Below, one piece after another: positions 1 to 7,996 of a stretch of 64,000 nt of DNA. Source of the DNA: Pedobacter sp. W3I1 (GTDB lineage Bacteria; Bacteroidota; Bacteroidia; Sphingobacteriales; Sphingobacteriaceae). Location: contig NZ_JAUSXN010000001.1 in the NCBI RefSeq assembly GCF_030816015.1, forward strand, positions 3,162,001-3,226,000, written 5' to 3'. Each line of letters begins with the position of its first letter. Position 1 is the first letter of the stretch. A program made the translations under genes and the position numbers. The notes beneath the pieces were generated by a model. It searched no databases and was not told the DNA's origin. It was given only the letters and a program-made list of their open reading frames with translations.

Positions 1-2
1 TT

Positions 3-311
3 GCTAGCGATCAATCTCCCACAAGAGAAGAAACCAAATATTTTGTAAATTTTTTACACCAACAGACTGCTGCGCTTTTGGGCGTAGAAAAAATAGCAAA
101 ATCTACTAAAAGACCGATATACTATTTTAAAGTCAGCGTAGTAAAAAAAGGTTATTACCATGTAGAAGTTTTGCCTATGTGCCTCGATCCAGCTAAAATG
201 GATGAGTTCGCGATTACGAATCTGCACTTTAAGTTTTTAGAAGATATTATTAAAGAACAGCCTCAATATTGGCTTTGGAGCCATAAACGCTGGAAATTTA
301 AACCCGAATAA
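3..311 (+). CDS. Lipid A biosynthesis (lysophospholipid) acyltransferase, C-terminal part
   Basis: Only the last 102 residues are present; the frame is open to the left window edge, so the gene starts upstream and the internal TTG at 78 is not its start. The C-terminal ending with QPQYWLWSHKRWKFKP is the usual tail of Bacteroidota LpxL/HtrB-type acyltransferases (QYLWSHRRWK pattern), inner-membrane enzymes that add a secondary acyl chain to lipid A precursors. The catalytic HX4D motif lies outside the window and cannot be checked. The next gene, a glycosyltransferase, starts 5 bases after the stop, so the two are probably co-transcribed and act on the cell envelope. Confidence 0.85.
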   Translation, partial: ASDQSPTREETKYFVNFLHQQTAALLGVEKIAKSTKRPIYYFKVSVVKKGYYHVEVLPMCLDPAKMDEFAITNLHFKFLEDIIKEQPQYWLWSHKRWKFKPE

Positions 312-316
312 AAAGA

Positions 317-1330
317 ATGAACCCATCAGTAGCCGTTGTAATTTTAAACTGGAATGGAAAAGCATATTTAAAGCAATTTTTACCCGTAATTTTGCTTTCA
401 GAGTATGATAATCTGCAAATTGTGGTTGGCGATAATGCCTCCACCGACGATTCTGTTTCATTTTTACAAGAAAACTTTCCTACCGTTAAAATTATCCGGA
501 ACGACCAGAATTACGGTTTTGCAGGAGGGTACAACAAGGTTTTAGAACGTGTTGAGGCTGATTATTTTATCTTGCTCAATTCTGATGTGGAGGTAACTTC
601 CAATTGGATAAAGCCGGTAATTGATTTGATGGAAAGCGATGCACAGATTGCAGCAGCGCAACCTAAAATTAAATGGCAGTTAAACAAAAAACAGTTTGAG
701 TATGCAGGTGCAGCCGGAGGTTATCTGGATATCTATTCTTTTCCTTTCTGTCGCGGCAGGCTGTTTAATGTATATGAGTTTGATAATGATCAGTACAATG
801 ATACAACAGAAGTTTTTTGGGCAAGTGGGGCGGCATTTTTTATTAAAAGTAAATGCTGGGAAGAAGCCGGAGGTTTAGATGCCGATCTTTTTGCACATAT
901 GGAGGAGATAGATCTTTGCTGGCGTTTAAAGAACCTCAATTACAAGATTATGTACTGCCCGGATGCCGAAGTTTACCATGTAGGCGGTGGAACATTGCAA
1001 ACAGAGAATCCCTTTAAAACCTATCTTAATTTTAGAAACAACCTAATCATCATGCAGAAAAATCTTCCTGCTGGCGATGCCATTTTCCGAATTACGATCA
1101 GATTTTTTATTGATTTTATTGCATGGTGGCACTTTTTGCTAACCGGAAAGTCTAAATTTACAATGGCGGTGAGCAAAGGCCACTGGCATTTTCTTAAATC
1201 GCTTTCAAAAACAAGCAAAAAGCGAAAAGCCGTTCAAAAAGCATATAGTCAACATACAGGAGTATACAACAATAGCATTGTTTGGGCATTTTTTATTAAG
1301 AAGATTAAATATTTCTCGAATTTGAAGTAA
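317..1330 (+). CDS. Family 2 glycosyltransferase
   Basis: A 337-residue GT-A type glycosyltransferase of the GT2 (WcaE/rhamnosyltransferase-like) group, likely acting at the cytoplasmic face of the inner membrane in surface polysaccharide or LPS assembly. Visible landmarks are the N-terminal NWNG (11-14), the nucleotide-sugar binding DNASTDDS (39-46), the DXD-equivalent NSD at 88-90, and the acidic EEIDLCWR motif starting at 196 that carries the catalytic base. The C-terminal third is hydrophobic and basic, consistent with membrane association. It sits 5 bases after the lipid A acyltransferase. Donor sugar and acceptor cannot be read from the sequence. Confidence 0.9.
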   Translation: MNPSVAVVILNWNGKAYLKQFLPVILLSEYDNLQIVVGDNASTDDSVSFLQENFPTVKIIRNDQNYGFAGGYNKVLERVEADYFILLNSDVEVTSNWIKPVIDLMESDAQIAAAQPKIKWQLNKKQFEYAGAAGGYLDIYSFPFCRGRLFNVYEFDNDQYNDTTEVFWASGAAFFIKSKCWEEAGGLDADLFAHMEEIDLCWRLKNLNYKIMYCPDAEVYHVGGGTLQTENPFKTYLNFRNNLIIMQKNLPAGDAIFRITIRFFIDFIAWWHFLLTGKSKFTMAVSKGHWHFLKSLSKTSKKRKAVQKAYSQHTGVYNNSIVWAFFIKKIKYFSNLK

Positions 1331-1338
1331 GAACCTTG

Positions 1339-1447
1339 CGTCATTTCGACTGAAGCTCACCGATTTTTCATCGGTAGCGGAATGGAGAATCTTTTTAATT
1401 AGCCGTTATAGATTTCTCGACTACGTTGCACTCCGCTCGAAATGACG
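1339..1447. repeat. Dispersed palindromic repeat, REP-A family
   Basis: A long imperfect hairpin opening with CGTCATTTCGACTGAAG and closing with GCTCGAAATGACG. The same outer arms recur at 16928-17011, 25575-25666, 26891-26974, 36446-36562 and, as a minimal palindrome, 43076-43097. This copy contains an inner module CGATTTTTCATCGG that also occurs at about 55740. Confidence 0.85.
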
Positions 1448-1474
1448 ATCACGGATTTCTTTTGATCTGGAGTC

Positions 1475-1498
1475 CTGTCAGATGTTGCCATCTGACAG
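1475..1498. repeat. Short perfect palindrome, REP-C family
   Basis: Perfect 10-bp inverted repeat CTGTCAGATG / CATCTGACAG with a 4-base loop. Near-identical copies lie at 7562-7585 and 57522-57545. Here it lies in the convergent spacer between the glycosyltransferase and aroQ. Confidence 0.85.
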
Positions 1499-1513
1499 AA
1501 ATAATAGAATTGA

Positions 1514-1930
1514 TTAAATCAACAAACTTTCAATAGCCAAACGATAACCTTTTATACCAAAACCTGTTAAAACACCTTGACAGTTTTTGCCGGTTAAAGA
1601 AACATGTCGATATTCTTCTCTTGAATATATATTTGAAATGTGTACTTCTACTACTGGCGTTTTAATTGCCGCAATCGCGTCAGCAATCGCTACAGAGGTA
1701 TGTGTATAACCGCCGGCATTTAGTACTACCCCATCATAACTAAAACCAACTTCATGCAGTTTATTAATAATTTCGCCTTCCACATTACTCTGATAATATT
1801 CAATTTCAATATCAGGATAAACCGTTTTTAATTCTTTAATATAATCTTCAATACTGGTGCTTCCGTAAATAGATGGCTCGCGAACACCTAATAAGTTTAA
1901 GTTTGGCCCGTTAATAATTTGTATTTTCAT
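1514..1930 (-). CDS. aroQ: Type II 3-dehydroquinate dehydratase
   Basis: A 138-residue cytoplasmic shikimate-pathway enzyme that dehydrates 3-dehydroquinate to 3-dehydroshikimate. The start chosen is the ATG ending at 1930, which gives the family N-terminus MKIQIINGPNLNLLG; the upstream in-frame ATG at 1981 adds 17 non-conserved residues and would overlap the divergent xerD start. Visible active-site residues are Arg17 and Tyr22 (in REPSIYGS), SNVEGE at 48-53, the NAGGYTHTS motif (71-79) and catalytic-type His97 in EVHISN. Length fits the type II family. It is divergent from xerD with a 49-base gap, which presumably holds both promoters. Confidence 0.95.
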   Translation of the reverse strand: MKIQIINGPNLNLLGVREPSIYGSTSIEDYIKELKTVYPDIEIEYYQSNVEGEIINKLHEVGFSYDGVVLNAGGYTHTSVAIADAIAAIKTPVVEVHISNIYSREEYRHVSLTGKNCQGVLTGFGIKGYRLAIESLLI

Positions 1931-1979
1931 AATATAATGTTGTAACGTTGCAATGTTATAAAAAATCTTAAATAAAAGC

Positions 1980-2879
1980 ATGCTTTGGCCATCATATATT
2001 AAAGGATTTAAATCGTATTTAAAGCTGGAGCGATCGTTATCTGGTAATTCTGTCGAGGCTTACTTGAGTGATATTGACAAATTGAGCCAGTATTTTAAAT
2101 CTCTAACTAAAGAGCCCAAATTAACTGACGTTGCCATAACTGATCTAAAATCCTTTATCTCCTGGCTGAATGAGTTGGGTATGCAAGCCAGTACACAGGC
2201 TCGGGTAATCTCCGGACTAAAAGCTTTCTTCGCCTATTTAATGCTCGAAGATGTGATTTCAAATGATCCTACAACATTGCTTGAAGCACCAAAACTCAGC
2301 AGAAAATTGCCCGATACTTTGAATATTTATGAGATCAATAAACTTATAGAGGCCATTGATGCTTCTAAACCCGAGGGGATGCGTAATAAAGCCATTATGG
2401 AGGTTTTATATGGCTGTGGTTTACGGGTAACTGAATTAACCGAATTAAGGATCTCGAATCTGTTCCCGAAGATCGAATTTATAAAGGTAATTGGAAAAGG
2501 AAATAAAGAGCGTTTAGTGCCCATTGGAAGCGTAGCCTTAAAGCTGCTCGATATTTACATTAACGAAGTTAGGGTGCATGCAAATATTAAAAAGGGGCAT
2601 GAAGATTTTATCTTTTTGAACCGCTTTGGCGCTAAACTCTCGCGCATTTCGATTTTTAACCTGATTAAAAGCCTGGCAATATCTACCGGATTAAAGAAAA
2701 CGATTAGTCCGCATACCTTAAGGCATTCGTTCGCTACACATTTAATTGAAGGTGGTGCTGATTTGCGAGCCGTACAAGAAATGTTGGGCCATTCGAGTAT
2801 TACCACTACAGAAATTTATACACACATTGATAGAGATTATTTAAGAGAGGTGATTACGCAGTTTCATCCGAGATCTTAG
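1980..2879 (+). CDS. xerD: Tyrosine recombinase XerD-like
   Basis: A 299-residue site-specific tyrosine recombinase. It has an N-terminal SAM-like core-binding domain (about 5-90) and a C-terminal catalytic domain with the full catalytic set: Arg149 in GCGLRVTE, Lys173 in GKGNKER, His245 and Arg248 in HTLRHSFATH, His271 in LGHSS, and nucleophile Tyr280 in TEIYTHI. Length and spacing match chromosomal XerC/XerD and not integrases of mobile elements, and there is no adjacent att-like repeat or cargo. The expected role is dimer resolution at dif before cell division. Whether it is XerC or XerD cannot be settled without comparing both copies in the genome. Confidence 0.92.
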   Translation: MLWPSYIKGFKSYLKLERSLSGNSVEAYLSDIDKLSQYFKSLTKEPKLTDVAITDLKSFISWLNELGMQASTQARVISGLKAFFAYLMLEDVISNDPTTLLEAPKLSRKLPDTLNIYEINKLIEAIDASKPEGMRNKAIMEVLYGCGLRVTELTELRISNLFPKIEFIKVIGKGNKERLVPIGSVALKLLDIYINEVRVHANIKKGHEDFIFLNRFGAKLSRISIFNLIKSLAISTGLKKTISPHTLRHSFATHLIEGGADLRAVQEMLGHSSITTTEIYTHIDRDYLREVITQFHPRS

Positions 2880-2991
2880 TTGAAGAGCAGAAAGACTAAA
2901 GCTAAAAGACCAAAGCACCTTTAATGTAATCCGTCGATGCTATAACTCTTCAGTTATAGATCCTGAAACAAATCCGATAACTATCTGATCA

Positions 2992-3058
2992 GGAGGACGA
3001 ACGGAGAAAGCTCATACCATTGCTCGGTTACTTCTGACTCCCGACCTCTGACATCGGA
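2992..3058. repeat. Dispersed TCGGA/TCTGAC repeat reaching into the prmC 3' end
   Basis: The spacer and the last codons of prmC contain TTCTGACTCCCGACCTCTGAC and related words, which match the repeat type seen at 31835-31866 (in lysA), 41902-41979 and 42267-42346. The rest of the 2880-3027 spacer has no gene that I can support. Confidence 0.55.
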
Positions 3059-3915
3059 CTTACAGCTTTAACCATCCTATCCTTCCCTTGCATATCTTGC
3101 CTTAACTCAATATCAATAAATCCTTTAGCAGCTAACATTTCAAGAGTTTCATTACCTAAATATTCGTTGATCTCGAAATAAAGGTGTCCGTTAGGTTTTA
3201 AGTTTGTTCTTGCAAAATCAGCAATAGCTTTATAAAATATTAATGGGTTTTCATTACTCACAAACAAGGCCAAATGTGGTTCGTACACCAACACATTATT
3301 ATGCATATCTGCTTTCTCTAAATCCCTGATATAAGGTGGATTACTTACTATGACGTCAAATTTTTCTTCAGTTTTAAAACTCAAAATATCTGCTTCAATA
3401 AACTTGATTTTTACACCCAGTTGTTTTGCATTTTGCTTGGCCACAACAATGGCATCGGCAGAAACATCTAAGGCAGATACTTCAGCTTCTGGCAAATGTT
3501 TTTTAAGTGTGATGGGAATGCATCCAGAGCCAGTTCCAATATCAAGAATACTGATTTTATGGTTACTGTTAACTGAAAACTGCGAACTGTTATCTGAAAT
3601 CATCCAATCAACCAATTCTTCTGTTTCTGGCCTCGGGATCAGTACATGTTCGTTGACTTTAAATACAGAGCCGTAAAAATGGGCTTCTTCTAAAATATGT
3701 TGAATGGGTTTTCCGATTTGCAAATCATTAAGGATGCTCAAAAGTTTTTGCATATTGATAAAACTGATATCGATATCTTTTTGTATGATCAGTTTACCTG
3801 AAGATAAGGCTAAAACCTTTCCGGCAGCAATACTAAATAATGCTTTTGCTTCATTACTATCGTATAATTGCTCAAGTTCTAGTTCGTAATGCTCCGCTAA
3901 TTCTCCTATCTTCAT
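3028..3915 (-). CDS. prmC: Release factor glutamine methyltransferase
   Basis: A 295-residue SAM-dependent methyltransferase that methylates the GGQ glutamine of peptide release factors. Seen: N-terminal helical domain with GKPIQHIL (68-75), IPRPETEEL (93-101), SAM-binding LDIGTGSG (124-131) and the signature NPPYI (192-196). Two oddities come from repeats. Residues about 107-119 (SDNSSQFSVNSNH) sit between LVDWMI and KISILDIGTG, where the family has a short linker; they are encoded by an AACTG-rich repeat-like stretch (about 3562-3600). The C-terminal SPMSEVGSQK is encoded by another dispersed repeat. Both keep the reading frame, so the protein is probably functional. Confidence 0.93.
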   Translation of the reverse strand: MKIGELAEHYELELEQLYDSNEAKALFSIAAGKVLALSSGKLIIQKDIDISFINMQKLLSILNDLQIGKPIQHILEEAHFYGSVFKVNEHVLIPRPETEELVDWMISDNSSQFSVNSNHKISILDIGTGSGCIPITLKKHLPEAEVSALDVSADAIVVAKQNAKQLGVKIKFIEADILSFKTEEKFDVIVSNPPYIRDLEKADMHNNVLVYEPHLALFVSNENPLIFYKAIADFARTNLKPNGHLYFEINEYLGNETLEMLAAKGFIDIELRQDMQGKDRMVKAVSPMSEVGSQK

Positions 3916-3995
3916 ATTTACAAAATTACTTATTTGAGATGATAACAGATCTCTTTTGATAAGGCCATGACTCTTTTTTTACTACTTTTGCCCTA

Positions 3996-5048
3996 ATGAG
4001 CGATGAATTTTATATAAAACGCTGTCTGGACTTAGCCGCCCTGGCTTTGGGAAACGTTAGTCCAAACCCAATGGTTGGCTGTGTTATTGTTGTAGATGGC
4101 AAAATTATTGGAGAAGGATATCATCAGGAATATGGAAAATCACATGCCGAAGCCAATGCCGTTAAAGCTGTTTTTGATAAACATGGTAATGAGGCCGAAA
4201 ATCTATTGAAACAGGCTACCGCTTATGTTAACCTGGAGCCTTGCGCGCATTTTGGCAAAACACCTCCCTGTGCCGATTTATTGGTAAAACACCAATTAAA
4301 GAAGGTAGTGATTGGCAATAGAGACCCTTTTTCTGGTGTTGATGGCAAAGGCATCGAGAAACTCAGAAATGCAGGAATTGAAGTGGTGAGTGGGATTTTG
4401 GATGATGAATGCCGTTATTTCAACAGAAGATTTTTTACGAGGATCCAAAAGCAAAGGCCATATATTATTTTAAAATGGGCAGAAACCGCGAATGGCTATT
4501 TCGCAACAAAAGATGGTCACCAGAAATGGATCAGTGGTGCCTTGGCCAAACGTTTAGCTCATCAATGGCGTAGCGAAGAAGATGCAATCCTGATTGGTAA
4601 ACAGACTGCCATTATGGATAACCCGCAGTTAACTTCGCGTGAATGGCCCGGTAAAAATCCCATCCGTCTGGTAATCGACAAGAACCTTCAGGTGCCAGTA
4701 ACCAATCATATTTTTAATGCAGCAGCCAAAACCATTATCTTTAATGAGGTTAAAACTGATGTCATAGCGAATATCCATTATATCCAAATGGAGGATATGC
4801 ACTTTTATTTAGCGCAAAAAATTGCTTTTCAGCTTTATCTGATGGATATACAATCGGTAATTATTGAAGGTGGCGCCAATATTTTAAATCAATTTTTAAG
4901 TACTAATCTATGGGATGAAGCACGTATTTTTACTTCATCTACCAGCTGGAGCGAGGGTGTTTCTTCTCCAAATATTAATGGAAATCTGCAGGAAGCAGTA
5001 CAAATTGGAAATGACAAACTCTCTATCTATCTAAACGACATCAAATAA
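3996..5048 (+). CDS. ribD: Bifunctional riboflavin biosynthesis deaminase/reductase
   Basis: A 350-residue bifunctional enzyme of riboflavin synthesis. The N-terminal deaminase domain (about 1-145) has zinc-site HAE (50-52) and the PCAHFGKTPPC motif (82-92); it deaminates the pyrimidine intermediate made from GTP. The C-terminal reductase domain (about 150-350), with IILKWAETANGYFA and a late VIIEGGANIL motif, reduces the ribosyl side chain. Length agrees with full RibD. The downstream transporter gene starts on the base after the stop, which suggests an operon. Confidence 0.95.
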   Translation: MSDEFYIKRCLDLAALALGNVSPNPMVGCVIVVDGKIIGEGYHQEYGKSHAEANAVKAVFDKHGNEAENLLKQATAYVNLEPCAHFGKTPPCADLLVKHQLKKVVIGNRDPFSGVDGKGIEKLRNAGIEVVSGILDDECRYFNRRFFTRIQKQRPYIILKWAETANGYFATKDGHQKWISGALAKRLAHQWRSEEDAILIGKQTAIMDNPQLTSREWPGKNPIRLVIDKNLQVPVTNHIFNAAAKTIIFNEVKTDVIANIHYIQMEDMHFYLAQKIAFQLYLMDIQSVIIEGGANILNQFLSTNLWDEARIFTSSTSWSEGVSSPNINGNLQEAVQIGNDKLSIYLNDIK

Positions 5049-5918
5049 ATGATTTACATTATTTTAAGCATTTGCTGTAGTGTTACTGTAGCCGTTTTAT
5101 TAAAGCTGGCCAAGCGGTACCAAATCAGTATCATTCAAGCCGTTACCATCAATTACCTTGCTGCATTAAGCTTTTGTTTTCTTTTTTTTAAGCCCGATGT
5201 TAAACTAATCACCTCTACCGCACCATGGCCAATTTATATTGCCTTGGCTATCCTGTTGCCGTCGATATTTTTATTCCTTGCAGCATCGGTAAAAAATCTT
5301 GGCATTGTTAAAACCGATATCGCACAACGTTTATCACTATTTATCCCGATACTGGCAGCTTATTTTATCTTTAAAGAAGATTTTAATAACCTGAAGATTA
5401 TTGGTCTGGCGATCGGTTTTGTGGCTATTTTCTTAACCTTTCTTCGGAAATCTGATCAAAAAGAAAGCAGTAAAGGAAGCCTGCTTTATCCCATTATGGT
5501 TTTCGTCGGTTTTGGGGTAATCGATGTTCTTTTTAAACAAATTGCATTATATAAAGAATTGCCTTATACCACTTCGCTTTTTACTGTTTTTTGCCTGGCT
5601 TTTATTGTTTCATTGCTGATCGTAATTTCGATGGTGCTGGCCGGCAAAATAAAAATACAGATGGTAAATGTGCTTTGTGGATTCATTTTAGGCTTTTTCA
5701 ATTTTGGGAATATCCTTTTTTACATGAAGGCCCATAAAGCATTGGCCGAAAATCCATCTACCGTTTTTGCAGCTATGAATTTAGGAGTAATTATTGCAGG
5801 TACCTTAATTGGAGTAATTGTATTTAAAGAAAAACTAAGTAAATTAAATTACGCAGGTATAATTTTGGCAATTGCAGCCGTTATCTTCATTACACTATCA
5901 CAGAATGCTGTTCGATGA
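5049..5918 (+). CDS. EamA/DMT-superfamily transporter
   Basis: A 289-residue, very hydrophobic protein with about ten predicted membrane segments arranged as two EamA repeats. It begins directly after the ribD stop codon with no spacer and its end overlaps the next gene by 14 bases, so ribD, this gene and the YigZ gene form a tight transcription unit. DMT transporters carry diverse small metabolites. The link to ribD might hint at a flavin or related substrate, but that is only inference from position; no substrate-determining motif is recognisable. Confidence 0.85.
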   Translation: MIYIILSICCSVTVAVLLKLAKRYQISIIQAVTINYLAALSFCFLFFKPDVKLITSTAPWPIYIALAILLPSIFLFLAASVKNLGIVKTDIAQRLSLFIPILAAYFIFKEDFNNLKIIGLAIGFVAIFLTFLRKSDQKESSKGSLLYPIMVFVGFGVIDVLFKQIALYKELPYTTSLFTVFCLAFIVSLLIVISMVLAGKIKIQMVNVLCGFILGFFNFGNILFYMKAHKALAENPSTVFAAMNLGVIIAGTLIGVIVFKEKLSKLNYAGIILAIAAVIFITLSQNAVR

Positions 5919-6519
5919 TTCATATAAAACCATCGAAAGTACTTCAGAAGGTATATTTCGGGATAAAGGCAGCAAATTTATTGCTTATGCCTACCCTATC
6001 CATAGTGAATTAGAAATAAAGCCGATTATTACCAAACTTCGTGCAGAACATGTTAAGGCCAATCATTTTTGTTATGCTTATCGCCTGACACCTGACCGGT
6101 CTGTTTTTAGGGTTAATGATGATGGCGAACCTTCGGGTACTGCGGGCAGGCCAATCCTAAACTGTTTATTATCAGAAGACCTGACTAATATCCTAATTGT
6201 GGTAGTACGTTATTTTGGCGGTACATTACTTGGCGTACCTGGTTTAATTAATGCATATAAAACCGCTAGTATAGAAGCAATTAATGCATCTACCATTATT
6301 AACAAAACGGTTAACGATGTTTACGAAGCGCATTTCGAATACCTGCAAATGAACGAGGTGATGAAATTGAGTAAAGAAGAAAACTTGCTGATCTTAGGAC
6401 AACAATTTGATATGGATTGTATATTGAAATTTGAAGTGAGAAAAGCACAACTCAATCAGGTTTTAAGTAAATTTGATAAAATTGAGGGTGTTAAATTAAA
6501 ATACCTGGAAACGATTTAA
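5905..6519 (+). CDS. YigZ/IMPACT family protein
   Basis: A 204-residue protein of the YigZ (UPF0029, IMPACT N-terminal) family. The ATG at 5905 is preferred because it gives the family-like opening MLFDDSYKTIES; the earlier in-frame start at 5872 lies deep inside the transporter gene. The first domain carries the conserved ENDGEPSGTAG-like stretch (here DDGEPSGTAGRPIL) and VVRYFGGTLLGVPGL. A C-terminal ferredoxin-like domain (DUF1949-like, about 135-204) follows. In eukaryotes IMPACT modulates translation-stress signalling; the bacterial role is not established. It overlaps the upstream transporter gene by 14 bases. Confidence 0.88.
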   Translation: MLFDDSYKTIESTSEGIFRDKGSKFIAYAYPIHSELEIKPIITKLRAEHVKANHFCYAYRLTPDRSVFRVNDDGEPSGTAGRPILNCLLSEDLTNILIVVVRYFGGTLLGVPGLINAYKTASIEAINASTIINKTVNDVYEAHFEYLQMNEVMKLSKEENLLILGQQFDMDCILKFEVRKAQLNQVLSKFDKIEGVKLKYLETI

Positions 6520-6560
6520 TAACCACAGATTAAAAGAGTGAACACCGATAAAATCTACGT
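6520..6560. repeat. ACCACAGATTAAA-type repeat remnant
   Basis: The spacer contains AACCACAGATTAAAAG followed by GTGAACACCGAT, resembling words at 10305-10349 (reverse orientation) and 36380-36432. It looks like a dispersed intergenic repeat of Bacteroidota type. Confidence 0.5.
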
Positions 6561-6586
6561 TGATCAGCGGGCAAGATAAACCAAAT

Positions 6587-7447
6587 ATGAAAATATCCGA
6601 AAGCGACTTAATTATCAATCCTGATGGCAGCATATACCATCTAAACCTTTTACCAGGTGATATTGCTGATACTATAATTACCGTTGGCGATCCTGACCGC
6701 GTTGGCGAGGTAAGTAAATATTTCGATAAAATAGAATTTAAAAAAGGCAAACGCGAATTTATTACCCACACGGGTTATTTAGGTAAAAAACGCGTTACCG
6801 TGCTCTCAACAGGGATTGGTACCGATAATATTGATATCGTTTTCAATGAATTAGATGCATTGGTTAATGTTAATTTTGAAACCCGTGAAATTAAAAAAGA
6901 GCTTACCTCATTAAATATGATCAGAGTGGGTACCTCTGGTGCTGTTCAGCCGGATATTCCAATGGGAACGATTTTGGCTTCCTCTTATGGCTTAGGGATG
7001 GATGCTCTAATGAATTACTATCTCCAGCAATTATCTGGTGATGAGCAGCTTTTAATGGATGATATTAAGGCCCATTTTGGTCACCTTAAAAATATGAACC
7101 CCTATTTAACTGCTGCCGACGAAGGCCTGTTAAATACCATTGGCAAAGATATGGTTCATGGTATCACCATTACAGCGCCTGGCTTTTATGCTCCACAGGG
7201 TAGAATTGTACGTGCTAAAAACGCGGTTCCCGATTTTATTAGCTTGATTAACAGTTTTAAGAGTAACCAATACCGGATTACTAATTTAGAGATGGAAACT
7301 GCCGGAATTTATGCTTTAGCTAAGGTTTTGGGCCATAAAGCACTTTCTATTAATGCCATTCTAGCCAGCAGGATAAAATTTGAATTTAGCAAAGAACCGA
7401 ATAAAATAGTAGAACAAGCTATAAAAATGGTACTTGAAAGGATTTAG
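6587..7447 (+). CDS. Nucleoside phosphorylase, uridine phosphorylase-like
   Basis: A 286-residue cytoplasmic enzyme of the PNP/UDP phosphorylase superfamily. The ATG at 6587 is chosen over a TTG at 6560 because it gives MKISESDLIINPDGSIYHL, typical of the group. Visible are the phosphate-binding VGDPDRV near residue 38, STGIGTDN and the RVGTSGAVQ stretch, and the nucleoside-site NLEMETAGIYALA. Phosphorolysis of uridine or a related nucleoside for salvage is expected. Substrate preference within the superfamily cannot be fixed from sequence reading alone. Confidence 0.88.
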   Translation: MKISESDLIINPDGSIYHLNLLPGDIADTIITVGDPDRVGEVSKYFDKIEFKKGKREFITHTGYLGKKRVTVLSTGIGTDNIDIVFNELDALVNVNFETREIKKELTSLNMIRVGTSGAVQPDIPMGTILASSYGLGMDALMNYYLQQLSGDEQLLMDDIKAHFGHLKNMNPYLTAADEGLLNTIGKDMVHGITITAPGFYAPQGRIVRAKNAVPDFISLINSFKSNQYRITNLEMETAGIYALAKVLGHKALSINAILASRIKFEFSKEPNKIVEQAIKMVLERI

Positions 7448-7561
7448 TTATGGCGGAGTCATCACTAATATTAACTTAAATGTTCTAAGATGTCTCAGAT
7501 GGTCAAAAATAAGCCCAGCGCGCACAAACCTCTAAAACATGAATTTATACAAAAAAAAGAA

Positions 7562-7585
7562 GTGTCAGATGGCAACATCTGACAC
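7562..7585. repeat. Short perfect palindrome, REP-C family
   Basis: Perfect 10-bp inverted repeat GTGTCAGATG / CATCTGACAC with a 4-base loop, between converging genes. It is a copy of the element at 1475-1498 and could act as a bidirectional terminator-like hairpin. Confidence 0.85.
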
Positions 7586-7597
7586 CACGGAATATTT

Positions 7598-7993
7598 TTA
7601 TACTGTTGGTATTGTTTCTTTCACCAATTCATTACCTTCGGCATCTAAATAAGTACAAGTCATCTCATCCAGATCAGCTACCCATTTTTCAACACCCGCA
7701 TCTGCCGCTTGCTTGCAAAATGTAAAATAATCAGTTTCTCCCTCCTGGTGTATTTTCAACGCATGCGCCAATTTATCAGAAGAAGATGCAGTGTTGATCG
7801 TCAGTGTTGGATATTCATCAGGACTTACTTGTTGAGCATTATCTTCATCATCAAAATAAATCGATAAGCCGTTTGATACGTAAACATCGTTCCGCTTAAC
7901 ACCCATTTCCTTAATTTCTTTTATAAACTGAGGAAAATCTGCACCAGTTTTAATTTTTGATTCTGCTGCCTGGATGTTTTCGATCGTGAACAT
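7598..7993 (-). CDS. DUF1398 family protein
   Basis: A 131-residue soluble protein matching the DUF1398 (YbcV-like) family by its overall pattern: an N-terminal helix MFTIENIQAAESKIKTG, a central YFDDEDNA-type strand and the ending WVADLDEMTCTYLDAEGNEL. Function of the family is unknown. It follows galM by 3 bases on the same strand, so both are probably transcribed together; a role in sugar metabolism is not demonstrated. Confidence 0.8.
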   Translation of the reverse strand: MFTIENIQAAESKIKTGADFPQFIKEIKEMGVKRNDVYVSNGLSIYFDDEDNAQQVSPDEYPTLTINTASSSDKLAHALKIHQEGETDYFTFCKQAADAGVEKWVADLDEMTCTYLDAEGNELVKETIPTV

Positions 7994-7996
7994 AAA

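Noticed and set aside
1980..2879. Integrase of a mobile element
   Set aside because: Length, motif spacing and context with aroQ fit chromosomal XerC/XerD; no cargo or att repeats nearby.
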